A stretch of DNA of 64,000 bases from contig NZ_RBZP01000004.1 of assembly GCF_003628505.1 (NCBI RefSeq), positions 62,001 to 126,000 on the forward strand, read 5' to 3'. Positions 26,322 through 35,684 of the stretch are shown here, in pieces. The DNA comes from Oceanobacillus halophilus. GTDB lineage: Bacteria; Bacillota; Bacilli; Bacillales; Amphibacillaceae. Every line of letters starts with the position of its first letter. The stretch's first letter is position 1. The notes beneath the pieces are model-generated. The model was not told the origin of the DNA. It saw only the letters and a list, made by a program, of their open reading frames with translations, and made no database searches. Both the position numbers and the translations under genes were made by a program.

Positions 26322-27527
26322 TCAACTTTCGGCAAACACTTCTTCTACTACTCGTTTACTTGCTTGACCATCCTCTAAATAACAAAATTTTTTATAAAAG
26401 GCTTCAGTTTTATCAGATGGAATAAAGCCTCTTTCGTCAATTTCCTTAATTTTATTTATTATTTCTTTAGTGGTTTTCAGAAGAGGTCCAGGTGCTTTCT
26501 TTTCAAAATCAAAATAGAAACCTCTTAGATTATCCCTATAGTCTTCTATATCATAAACAAAAAACATAATTGGCCTTTTTAAGTTAGCATAATCAAAGAA
26601 AACCGATGAATAATCAGTAATTAATATATCTGAAATCAAATAAAGTTCTCTTATATCAACATGATGAGAGAAATCATAAACAAAATCTTCATATCCACTT
26701 AAATTTAAATTTTCTGCAACAAGGTAATGTAAACGTAATAAGATGATATAGTCATCTCCAAGTTCTTGCTTCATTCTATCCAAATCCATTTGCAATTCAA
26801 ATTTATACTTACCCTTAGCATAAAATTGATTATCTCTCCAAGTAGGTGCATAAAGAATGATTTTCTTATCTAATGGTAATTCAGATTGTTTTTTTATATT
26901 TTCTATTGTTTCTTGATTGTTATTGTTAATTATGAAGTCATTTCTAGGATAGCCCGATTCAATTATTTTTTTTTCAAAATGAAAAGCTCTCTTAAAAATT
27001 TTAGTCGAATATGCGTTTGGTGAAACTAGATAATCCCACTTACTTGCTTCCTTTATAAAATTCTTTTTATACTTCTCTGTATTAGTTCCAGGCATATGAA
27101 CTTCATTCATATCTGCTGCTAACTTCTTTAAAGGTGTTCCATGCCATGTTTGGACATAGGTTGTATGAATCGGTTTCGGTATCCACAATGGTAGTCGGCT
27201 ATTAGATACCCAAAACTCAGCTCTTGCCATTAAAAATAACCACTTTAAAGATAGCCTTTTTACTTTATTCAGATTTCCATCTTGAAAAGAATCGATATAT
27301 CTCCTGTCAATACTCCAATACATTTTATAATCAGGATAATATTGTTGCATATATTCAAAAATTGCTCTTGGACTATCACTATATTGTTTGCCTAAAAAAC
27401 TCTCAAAAACAACTGTTTTCTTTTTAGGAGGTAGATTACCTAGTGTTTTAAAACTTACTTTATATAATCTTTTTAATGTTTTATCAATAAATAATTTCAT
27501 TTTTTTTCTTATGCTATCTAAGTTCAT
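26322..27527 (-). CDS. CDP-glycerol glycerophosphotransferase family protein (TagF/TarL-like, short)
   Basis: 401 residues, mostly the Glyphos_transf domain: VQTWHGTPLKKL near residue 127, ILYAPTWRD, and ILITDYSSVFFDYANLKRP near 305. The WHG and DYSS motifs are catalytic or substrate-binding in TagF. The second His motif, usually LHP, reads LRLHYLV. It lacks the N-terminal extension of B. subtilis TagF and is closest in form to TarL/TagF polymerase cores. It lies between galU and tagG, both in the same direction. Whether it primes or polymerises glycerol phosphate cannot be told from sequence. Confidence 0.78.
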   Translation of the reverse strand: MNLDSIRKKMKLFIDKTLKRLYKVSFKTLGNLPPKKKTVVFESFLGKQYSDSPRAIFEYMQQYYPDYKMYWSIDRRYIDSFQDGNLNKVKRLSLKWLFLMARAEFWVSNSRLPLWIPKPIHTTYVQTWHGTPLKKLAADMNEVHMPGTNTEKYKKNFIKEASKWDYLVSPNAYSTKIFKRAFHFEKKIIESGYPRNDFIINNNNQETIENIKKQSELPLDKKIILYAPTWRDNQFYAKGKYKFELQMDLDRMKQELGDDYIILLRLHYLVAENLNLSGYEDFVYDFSHHVDIRELYLISDILITDYSSVFFDYANLKRPIMFFVYDIEDYRDNLRGFYFDFEKKAPGPLLKTTKEIINKIKEIDERGFIPSDKTEAFYKKFCYLEDGQASKRVVEEVFAES

Positions 27528-27555
27528 AATCGTATTCCTTTCAATAGCAAAATAT

Positions 27556-27589
27556 AAACGAAAAGATTATAAGATCTTTTCGTTTTTTT
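27556..27589. terminator. Hairpin between galU and the TagF-like gene
   Basis: AAACGAAAAGAT ... ATCTTTTCGTTT is a perfect 12-base stem. The T run is better on the plus strand than on the minus strand, where the genes run, so termination of galU may be partial. Confidence 0.55.
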
Positions 27590-27594
27590 ATCTT

Positions 27595-28491
27595 TTATTT
27601 TTTTTGAATTAGAGATTTATTATTTAATTTCTCGTTTAACTCTTTCAAGTAGTTAATTAACGGTTCACGCAAATCTTCTCTAGATAAAGCAATTTCTAAG
27701 GTAGTTTCAATAAATCCAAGTTTCTCCCCAACATCATATCTCTTACCTTCAATATCATACGCATAAACTTTTTGGATTCTATTTAATTCTTGTATAGCAT
27801 CTGTAAGTTGAATTTCTCCACCAGCACCGGGACTTTGTTCACCTAAAAAGTCAAATATTTCAGGTGTCAAAATATACCTTCCTATGATTGCCATGTTAGA
27901 AGGCGCTGTTCCTTCTTTTGGCTTTTCCACAAAATCTTTCACCAAAAATCTTCTACCTACGTGCTCATGGTAATCAATTACACCATATCTATGCGTTTCA
28001 TCAAATGGCACTTGTTTTACGGCGACAATAGATGAACTGGTAATTTCATGCTCCTTTATTAATTGCAATAATCCAGGCTCATCATTCCTTATGATATCAT
28101 CACCCAACAATACAGCAAAAGGCTCTTCTCCAATAAATTTTCTGGCACACCAAATGGCATGACCTAAACCTTTTGGTTCTTTCTGTCTAATATAATGTAT
28201 GTCTACCTTTGCGGATTTCTTTACTCTATCTAGTAGTTCAAATTTTTCTTTACGAAGAAGATTTTCTTGTAATTCAAATGAATAGTCAAAATGATCTTCT
28301 ATCGCTCTTTTCCCTTTTCCAGTCACAATGATAATATCTTCAATCCCCGATTTTACCGCTTCTTCTACTATATATTCGATAGTAGGTCTATCTACAATTG
28401 GTAACATTTCTTTAGGCATCGCTTTAGTAGCTGGCAAAAATCTTGTTCCTAACCCAGCTGCTGGTATAATAGCCTTTTTTATTTCAGGCAT
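27595..28491 (-). CDS. galU: UTP-glucose-1-phosphate uridylyltransferase
   Basis: 298 residues. It begins [20 protein letters not shown] followed by PKEMLPI, the nucleotide-binding signature of GalU/GtaB, and has [16 protein letters not shown] and FVEKP. The ATG at 28491 has AGGAGG 6 bases upstream, so the open frame's 20-residue extension is not used. It makes UDP-glucose for the TagE-like transferase at 35.7 kb and the GtrB-like enzyme at 5.4 kb, a direct metabolic link to teichoic acid glucosylation. Confidence 0.92.
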   Translation of the reverse strand: MPEIKKAIIPAAGLGTRFLPATKAMPKEMLPIVDRPTIEYIVEEAVKSGIEDIIIVTGKGKRAIEDHFDYSFELQENLLRKEKFELLDRVKKSAKVDIHYIRQKEPKGLGHAIWCARKFIGEEPFAVLLGDDIIRNDEPGLLQLIKEHEITSSSIVAVKQVPFDETHRYGVIDYHEHVGRRFLVKDFVEKPKEGTAPSNMAIIGRYILTPEIFDFLGEQSPGAGGEIQLTDAIQELNRIQKVYAYDIEGKRYDVGEKLGFIETTLEIALSREDLREPLINYLKELNEKLNNKSLIQKK

Positions 28492-28616
28492 AATAATCCT
28501 CCTAAATACTACTAATATTTCAGCCATAAATCTTTTGTTTATTATAATCAATTATATATTTTTTATAAATACTTTAAGTCGAGTTTTTTTCGATAATATT
28601 CTTCAGAAAACAACAA

Positions 28617-28661
28617 AAGAGTACATCAAATATAATAATAGCATATTTGATGTACTCTTGT
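28617..28661 (-). terminator. Terminator after the amidase gene
   Basis: The stem AGAGTACATCAAATAT ... ATATTTGATGTACTCT is followed on the minus strand by a T-rich tract. Confidence 0.8.
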
Positions 28662-28689
28662 AATTCTGATTTATTCAATTTTATTTAAT

Positions 28690-31371
28690 TTATTCCAAAT
28701 AACTAGAATGAATAAATACTTGCTTACCCTCCAAATATCCTCGATACCAAGTATTTTTTCCTACAGTTTCCGTCTTATTAACTTTAAGTTTTTTTCCTGC
28801 ATACTCAGACAAATCATAAACTAAATCTTTACTACCTCCCCAGGCTTTACTATAGGCCTCTCCTGTACCTTTGGTGTGAAATATTTTTGATTTAGTATCT
28901 ACACCTTTATGATTATGGGTAGATAAATCCTCTTCTCTCACCCAGCCAATTATTCCTCTTTCACTACTTGGTTGTTTACTTATTAAGTAATATATTTGAT
29001 TGTCGAGTTTGGTTTGCTTTTTAATGTAGTACACAGCGTTCAAATACTCATTTGCAGATTTAGCTGTTGTCTTATCACCGATATTTTGATAAATTAATAC
29101 ATCACTATGTTTAATGTGCCCTAATTTACTGGTGCCACTTTCTGTTTTAACAGCTACATAACTTGAATGAATAAATACTTGTTCTCCATCCAAATATCCT
29201 CGATACCACGTGTTCTTTCCTACGCTTTCCGTTTTATTTACTTTTAATTCCTTTCCTGCATGTTCTGACAAATTATAGACTAAATCTTCATCTCCTCCCC
29301 AGGCTTTAGTATAGGCTTTCCCTGTCCCTTTAATGTGGAGAGTTTTTGATTTAGTATCTACCCCTTTATGAACATGTGTGGATAAATCTTTCGCCTTCAC
29401 CCAGCCAATTACTCCATTTTTACTGCTTGGCTGCTCGCTAAGTAAATAGTAGGTTTGATTATCGAGTTTGGCTTGCTTTTTAATGTAGTATACGGCATTC
29501 ATATACTCCTCCGCATTTATTGCTGACGACTTGTCACCAATATTTTGATAAATCAATACATCACTATTATTAATATGTCCTAGTTGGCTGGTGCCACTTT
29601 CTGTTTTAACAGCTACATAGCTTGAATGAATAAATACTTGTTCTCCATCCAAATATCCTCGATACCATGTGTTCTTCCCTACGCTTTCTGTTTTATTTAC
29701 TTTTAATTCCTTTCCTGCATGTTCAGACAAGTTATAAACTAAATCATCGTCTCCTCCCCAGGCTTTACTATAGGCATTTCCTGTCCCTTTAATGTGGAGA
29801 GTTTTTGATTTAGTATCTACTCCTTTATGAACATGTGTGGATAAATCTTTCGCCTTCACCCAGCCAATTACTCCATTTTTACTGCTTGGTTGTTCGCTAA
29901 TTAAATAAAAACTCTCACTTCCAATTTTTGCTTGTTTTTTTATATAATAAACTTTATTACTTCTTTTTTCTCCAGCTAAATTTGCAGAGTTTTCATTCCC
30001 TATTGATTCATAGATTTTTACATCTTTATTTTTTATATGTCCAAGCTTACTAGTCTTTTGTTCTTTTTGAGTTTCAACAAAGTTTTCGTGTATCCACACC
30101 GTTCTCCCCTGTAATACCCCTCGGTACCAGATATTATTTCCTACTTTTTCCGTCTTATTTATTTTAAAATCCTTATACTTATACTTAGAAAGGTCATGAT
30201 AAACAATATTGTCATCTCCACCCCATACTTTGTTAAATGCCTTGCCATTTCCATTTACTATGAAACTTTTTGACTCTGTATCTATACCGACGTGATTATG
30301 AATCCTTAAATCTTCTGCTTTAGCCCATCCTAAGACTCCATTCTTTGTATTAGGTTTCCTACTTAATAAGTAATACACCTTACCATTAATTGTGGCTTCA
30401 GCTTTTATATAAAAAACTTCATCTGTGTTTGAAGAACCTGCTTTAGACGAATTACTTAAGTTAACTGGATTATTATAAATTAATGCATCGCTCGATTTCA
30501 GATGTCCAACTTTACTAGTATTTGCTTTTCTGCTGCTAACTATTTTATTGTGTCTATCATTCACCAACTCTAAGAATTCGTTCCAATTATAACCATATCT
30601 CGCAAAATAACCATGCGGATCTACGTGATTTGTTTTACCTAAGTGTATACTTACTGCTTTGTGTGACCATAAAGTTCCTTTTCCATCGCGCTCCGCACTA
30701 TTCACTCCTAGATTATAGGTGTATAAAATATCCGCAATGTAATCTGCATAGTTGTTTATAGATCTAGCAAATTGATCAAAATTATTTACTCTCACCAACT
30801 CTACGTGAACAAAACGTTGGTTTGCAATTCTTCCTGCACCCCAAGCACCATAATTCAAAGGATGTATTTCTATAATATTTTCATGATCAACAAATGCATG
30901 AACGAAGGCATTTTCATGATTTCTCGACATATAGCTAATTTCTTGCGTTATATTTGAATTATCGTTAGCTGTTTCATGTGCAACAACACCTTCTATCGCG
31001 CCATATCCATTACGATAAGTGAATTTTGTAAAAAAATCCTTGTATTCATAACGAACTTTTGAGACATTGAGGTTTCTAATATAATTATTTACATCTGGAT
31101 AAATAGACCTTATATAAATAGATGACTTAACTTCATCTGAAGATAGGTGTTCAGACTCAAACTCGCCATCTCTCCAGCCTTTCGGTATGTACTGTAACTG
31201 TTCTTCCGAAAGTTCACTAATATCCTCACCATAAACTTCGGTACCAACTTCAATACCAAATTCATTTAGGTCATTTTTGTTTGAGTCACTAATTTCGTCA
31301 CCAAAACTAATTACAGGGCTAAATATTAATAAACAACTTATAATACTAATATATAAAACTAAATTCTTCAT
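28690..31371 (-). CDS. Secreted N-acetylmuramoyl-L-alanine amidase with four double-GW modules (Atl amidase half)
   Basis: 893 residues. Signal peptide 1-24; catalytic Amidase_2 domain about 110-275 with VVAHETANDNSN, NAFVHAFVD, RFVHVELV and NHVDPHGYFARYGY, closely resembling the amidase of staphylococcal Atl including its zinc ligands. It is followed by four modules of about 150 residues, each starting S(K/Q)(L/V)GH(I/L)..SD and holding two GW-type SH3-like subdomains (GW(V/A)KA(E/K)DL and WYRG-L-G--V(F/W)IH). GW modules bind lipoteichoic and wall teichoic acids and place the enzyme on the wall. Its upstream neighbour is a glucosaminidase with the same modules. It has its own terminator. Confidence 0.88.
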   Translation of the reverse strand: MKNLVLYISIISCLLIFSPVISFGDEISDSNKNDLNEFGIEVGTEVYGEDISELSEEQLQYIPKGWRDGEFESEHLSSDEVKSSIYIRSIYPDVNNYIRNLNVSKVRYEYKDFFTKFTYRNGYGAIEGVVAHETANDNSNITQEISYMSRNHENAFVHAFVDHENIIEIHPLNYGAWGAGRIANQRFVHVELVRVNNFDQFARSINNYADYIADILYTYNLGVNSAERDGKGTLWSHKAVSIHLGKTNHVDPHGYFARYGYNWNEFLELVNDRHNKIVSSRKANTSKVGHLKSSDALIYNNPVNLSNSSKAGSSNTDEVFYIKAEATINGKVYYLLSRKPNTKNGVLGWAKAEDLRIHNHVGIDTESKSFIVNGNGKAFNKVWGGDDNIVYHDLSKYKYKDFKINKTEKVGNNIWYRGVLQGRTVWIHENFVETQKEQKTSKLGHIKNKDVKIYESIGNENSANLAGEKRSNKVYYIKKQAKIGSESFYLISEQPSSKNGVIGWVKAKDLSTHVHKGVDTKSKTLHIKGTGNAYSKAWGGDDDLVYNLSEHAGKELKVNKTESVGKNTWYRGYLDGEQVFIHSSYVAVKTESGTSQLGHINNSDVLIYQNIGDKSSAINAEEYMNAVYYIKKQAKLDNQTYYLLSEQPSSKNGVIGWVKAKDLSTHVHKGVDTKSKTLHIKGTGKAYTKAWGGDEDLVYNLSEHAGKELKVNKTESVGKNTWYRGYLDGEQVFIHSSYVAVKTESGTSKLGHIKHSDVLIYQNIGDKTTAKSANEYLNAVYYIKKQTKLDNQIYYLISKQPSSERGIIGWVREEDLSTHNHKGVDTKSKIFHTKGTGEAYSKAWGGSKDLVYDLSEYAGKKLKVNKTETVGKNTWYRGYLEGKQVFIHSSYLE

Positions 31372-31410
31372 CTTCTCCCCCTATGATATTATCAATCTAT
31401 GCAGTAAAAA

Positions 31411-31450
31411 AATAGCATCTTAGTTACATGGAGATTTTAGTAACTAAGAT
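31411..31450 (-). terminator. Terminator after the glucosaminidase gene
   Basis: ATCTTAGTTAC ... GTAACTAAGAT, followed on the minus strand by GCTA and seven T. Confidence 0.82.
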
Positions 31451-31477
31451 ACTAAAGTTCTTTATAAAATACTTTTA

Positions 31478-34400
31478 TTATCTATATTGAATAACATTGA
31501 ATTTTAATAGTGGATTATCGATCATCTCATACATAGTCTTGATATTTGCGATTTGCTTAGTAGCCCATGCAATATCTGTTGCATATTGAGGATATCCTGG
31601 ACTTGCAGGGTTCCAACGCATCTTATACAAGGTATCCTGATTGTATGAATTATGGATATAATCCTCTCCAATAAATTTTGCACCACCGATTATTGCATCT
31701 TTCGGTGTAAACCATTCCTCTTCGTATGCTCGTATTGCTCCTCCACGATGTGCATCTCCATCAACCGCATCAATACCATACATGTTATGGACAGTTTCAA
31801 TGTCCGTTAAGCTATTTCTATTTTTGGAAGTAACTAGTACAGGATCACCTGATTTATTTAACCCAACTTCTATACCTGTTGCAAGACTAGATGTTCCATT
31901 TCCTGTTTCATGTAAAGCATGAGAAATCAGATAGATTTCATTAACTTTATGAGTCACAGCCGCATCAATGAATTCTTGGCCTCTTTTATTAAGAATGCCT
32001 TTTCCGTTAAGAAGAGTATTTAAAGAATTAGCATTCACTCCTATACTTTCTGACAGAACTAGATGCTGGAATATATCATTGTTATCTGGATTCATATAAT
32101 AACGTACGTCATCGCGGGTTGGATTTCTCCAGGTGGTATAGGTTATTTCATACCATTCTCCTTTTTCATCCACTACGTTTACAGTCGATCCTTCTGAAAG
32201 TACTCCATATACATGAGCAGATTTGCTATTCTTAGCTCTTACTTCAATATTATCAGTTGTCTTAAAACTTTTAGCACCTTTTTGGGCAAGTGAAGTATGG
32301 ACATATAAAGTTGAATCTTTATAAGATAATTTATACCATTTAGTACTTCCTTTATGTTCAGCCCCGGTTACTTCATCAAGAATTTTTATTGCTGTACCAA
32401 TACCTACATTGTATTTAACATTATTATTAAAATTAGGCGCAGTTCTTAAATTAACTCCATCACCCGTTATTTTATCTGTTCTAGTGATTTCAACTTTATC
32501 ACTATGGATATATGCAGTTTCGTTTCTATATTTATCCGTTTGCTGTAATTGATTCATTTGGATATCTAGAGCCTCTTCTAATGATATATCAAAATTTTGA
32601 TAACTGATAGTTGAAGTATCTAGATAAGCTTCATGTATCCATACTTCTTTGTTATTAAGAATTCCACGGTACCAAGTGTTATTTCCAACTTTTTCTGTTT
32701 TGTTTACTTGGAATCTCTCTTCAGCATGTTCAGAAAGGTTATAAACTAGATTCTCCTTCCCACCCCACGCTCTATCATAAGCATTACCAGTGCCAATCGT
32801 GTAAAATACTTTTGAGTTCGTATCTACTCCAACATGATTATGAATGGATAGATCCTCGGCTTTCACCCAACCGATTATTCCATTTCTGCTACTTGGTTGA
32901 TCACTAACTAAGTAATAAACTTGATTGTTTACTTTAGCTTGTTTCTTAATATAATAGACACTATCCATGTATTTACTTCCTGCTTTTTCTGATGTGTCTA
33001 TATTACCGATACTTTCATAGATAATAACATTACTGTTATTAAAGTGTGCTAGTTTACTAGTACTATTTTCAGATTTTGTTGTTAGATAAGCAGTATGAAT
33101 AAATACTTCTTCACCATCAAGTATTCCTCTGTACCATGTATTGTTACCTACTTTTTCAGTTTTGTTAACTTGAAATTCAAGTCCTTCATATGCAAAAAGG
33201 TCGTAAACTAAATCCTTATTTCCGCCCCATGCTTTTCTATAGGCGTTTCCTGTTCCCTTGATGTATAGGGTTTTTGATTTAGAATCTACTCCTACATGAT
33301 CATGAGTAGATAGATCCTCTGCTTTTACCCAACCTACTATTCCTCTTTCACTACTAGCTTGATTACTAATTAAATAGTAAAGTTGTTTTTCATATTCAGC
33401 TTGCTTTTTAATATAATATACTTTATTCATATGTTCAGAACTTGGCTTGTCAGCACTATATTCATCAATGATGCTTTGATAAATTAATACATCTGAACTT
33501 TTAAGATGTCCTAATTTACTGGTATTACTCGCTGATTTCACTTCAAGATAAGCAGAATGGATAAAGACTCTTTCCCCATCTAGGTCACCTCTATACCAAG
33601 TATTATTTCCTACTCTTTCGGTTTTGTTAACTTTAAATTCCGATTCTTCATATTTAGATAGGTCATATACTAAATCCTTACTCCCGCCCCACGCTTTACT
33701 ATAGGCATTTCCTGTTCCTTTAACAATAAAGGTTTTTGACTTGGTATCAATACCTACATGATTATGAGTGGATATATCTTCTGCTTTTACCCAACCGATT
33801 ACTCCTCTTTCACTACTTGCTTTTTCACTTATCAAATAATAAACTTGTTCAGAAGTTTCCGCTTGCTTTTTGATGTAATATACTGCTTCAGTATAATCAT
33901 TGGCTGGAACAGAAGATGTTGCATCTCCAATTTCTTTATAAATTAGAACATTGCTACTTTTTAGCTGTCCTAACTTACTGGTGCTACTTCCAATTTCAGT
34001 AGTTAAATACGCAGAATGTATGAACACTCTTTCTCCTTCAAAGTCTCCTCTATACCACGTATTTTTGCCTACTCTTTCGGTTTTATGGACGTTAAACTGT
34101 TTACCTTCATGATTTGACAAATCAAACACATGATCTTCACTTCCACCCCACGCCTTACTATAAGCATTTCCTGTTCCTTTGATATAAAAGGTTTTAGATT
34201 TGGTGTCGACGCCTTTGTGATCATGGGTTGATAAGTCTTCAGCTTTCACCCATCCGATTACTCCTCTTTCACTACTTGCCTGTTCACTTATCAGATAATA
34301 AATTTGACCGTCAACTTCTGCTTGTTTTTTTATATAATATACAAAATTAATGTAATCCTTGGCAGATCTAATGGACGATTCATTACCTATCTCTTGGTAA

Positions 34401-35440
34401 ATAACAACATCATTATTCTTCAAATGTCCTAATTTGCTAATCTTACGTTCCTCTATTTGGTTAGCAGTTTCATTAGTCAAATATGCAGAATGTATGAACA
34501 CTCTTTCTCCTTCAAAGTCTCCTCTATACCACGTATTTTTGCCTACTTTTTCGGTTTTATGGACATTAAACTGTTTACCTTTATAATTTGACAAATCAAA
34601 CACATGATCTTCACTTCCACCCCATGCCTTACTATAGGCATTCCCTGTTCCTTTGATATAAAAGGTTTTAGATTTGGTGTCAACGCCTTTGTGGTCATGG
34701 GTTGATAAGTCTTCAGCTTTCACCCATCCGATTACTCCTCTTTCACTACTTGCCTGTTCACTTATCAGATAATAAACTTGACCATCCATTTCTGCTTGTT
34801 TTTTTATATAGTAAACTGCTCCTATATAATTTTTCCCAGCCTTAGTAGACGATTCATCACCTATATCTTGATAAATTAAAACATCACTATTATTAAGGTG
34901 CCCTAGTTTACTAGTTGATGACTCATTTATAGTTGATAATATCGTAACATTCCGCTGCTCATCTTCATTAGAGGAGTCCTTATACACTTCATCAACATCC
35001 TGTTTTTCTTCATAAATCTCGTCTTCAGTTTTTTTCGATTTATCAACTTCTTCTACTGGATCTGACTCTTCATTCAATTCCTTTTTTTCATCTGTCTCTT
35101 CATTTTCTACTTCTGTTTTTACTCCTTCTTCTGTTATCCCCTTATACTCTGTAGAACTGTTTACATCATCAGTTTCTTGCTCTTCTACATCTGTTACTTC
35201 GGTATCGGTATCAGAATCATCATGAATATTTTGTGGTTTATTATTTTCCTGTTCATCTGACTCCGTAATAACAGTATTATTATCTTCCAATTGACTATTA
35301 CTCTCTTCTATATTGCTTTCCTTTGTTTCATCCCCCTCAACGGTAGTCTTTTCTACGAAGTCTTTACCTGTAGCCGCTACGCTTACATTGGGAGCTAAAA
35401 ATAAAACAAAAACAATTATTAATATTCCAACCTTTTTCAT
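31478..35440 (-). CDS. Secreted endo-beta-N-acetylglucosaminidase with five double-GW modules (Atl glucosaminidase half)
   Basis: 1320 residues. Signal peptide 1-22; an acidic Glu/Asp/Asn-rich region to about 165; five modules of about 155 residues (about 172-950) of the same double-GW type as in the amidase; two bacterial SH3-type domains (about 990-1105, GVNLRTAPN and IEVRAKNS); and a C-terminal GH73 domain with IYLISHALHETGNGTS, whose Glu (about residue 1178) is the expected catalytic acid. The C-terminal half resembles the glucosaminidase of staphylococcal Atl. Modules are so similar to one another and to those in the amidase that recombination between them is likely. Terminator at 31411. 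Confidence 0.88.
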   Translation of the reverse strand: MKKVGILIIVFVLFLAPNVSVAATGKDFVEKTTVEGDETKESNIEESNSQLEDNNTVITESDEQENNKPQNIHDDSDTDTEVTDVEEQETDDVNSSTEYKGITEEGVKTEVENEETDEKKELNEESDPVEEVDKSKKTEDEIYEEKQDVDEVYKDSSNEDEQRNVTILSTINESSTSKLGHLNNSDVLIYQDIGDESSTKAGKNYIGAVYYIKKQAEMDGQVYYLISEQASSERGVIGWVKAEDLSTHDHKGVDTKSKTFYIKGTGNAYSKAWGGSEDHVFDLSNYKGKQFNVHKTEKVGKNTWYRGDFEGERVFIHSAYLTNETANQIEERKISKLGHLKNNDVVIYQEIGNESSIRSAKDYINFVYYIKKQAEVDGQIYYLISEQASSERGVIGWVKAEDLSTHDHKGVDTKSKTFYIKGTGNAYSKAWGGSEDHVFDLSNHEGKQFNVHKTERVGKNTWYRGDFEGERVFIHSAYLTTEIGSSTSKLGQLKSSNVLIYKEIGDATSSVPANDYTEAVYYIKKQAETSEQVYYLISEKASSERGVIGWVKAEDISTHNHVGIDTKSKTFIVKGTGNAYSKAWGGSKDLVYDLSKYEESEFKVNKTERVGNNTWYRGDLDGERVFIHSAYLEVKSASNTSKLGHLKSSDVLIYQSIIDEYSADKPSSEHMNKVYYIKKQAEYEKQLYYLISNQASSERGIVGWVKAEDLSTHDHVGVDSKSKTLYIKGTGNAYRKAWGGNKDLVYDLFAYEGLEFQVNKTEKVGNNTWYRGILDGEEVFIHTAYLTTKSENSTSKLAHFNNSNVIIYESIGNIDTSEKAGSKYMDSVYYIKKQAKVNNQVYYLVSDQPSSRNGIIGWVKAEDLSIHNHVGVDTNSKVFYTIGTGNAYDRAWGGKENLVYNLSEHAEERFQVNKTEKVGNNTWYRGILNNKEVWIHEAYLDTSTISYQNFDISLEEALDIQMNQLQQTDKYRNETAYIHSDKVEITRTDKITGDGVNLRTAPNFNNNVKYNVGIGTAIKILDEVTGAEHKGSTKWYKLSYKDSTLYVHTSLAQKGAKSFKTTDNIEVRAKNSKSAHVYGVLSEGSTVNVVDEKGEWYEITYTTWRNPTRDDVRYYMNPDNNDIFQHLVLSESIGVNANSLNTLLNGKGILNKRGQEFIDAAVTHKVNEIYLISHALHETGNGTSSLATGIEVGLNKSGDPVLVTSKNRNSLTDIETVHNMYGIDAVDGDAHRGGAIRAYEEEWFTPKDAIIGGAKFIGEDYIHNSYNQDTLYKMRWNPASPGYPQYATDIAWATKQIANIKTMYEMIDNPLLKFNVIQYR

Positions 35441-35617
35441 TTATATCTCCTTTCTCCTCCTTTTAATATAATAGATAAATAGTTTTTTAAATAAGGTTCT
35501 ATTTTCCTATTTAACTATTATACTAAAAAAAACGAGTTTTTAAATACAAATTACGACAAAAAAGTTCTTTTGTTTACAAAGACTTGATTTTTAGATGTAC
35601 AGAAGTAAAAAATACAA

Positions 35618-35660
35618 TAAAAAAACCAAGAATCCACCAAAACAGCGTCTTCTCAGTTTT
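35618..35660. terminator. Probable terminator after the TagE-like gene
   Basis: AACTGAGAAG pairs with TTCTTGGTT (two G-U pairs) and is followed on the minus strand by seven T. Confidence 0.55.
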
Positions 35661-35684
35661 TTTATATGATTTCTATGAGACAAT

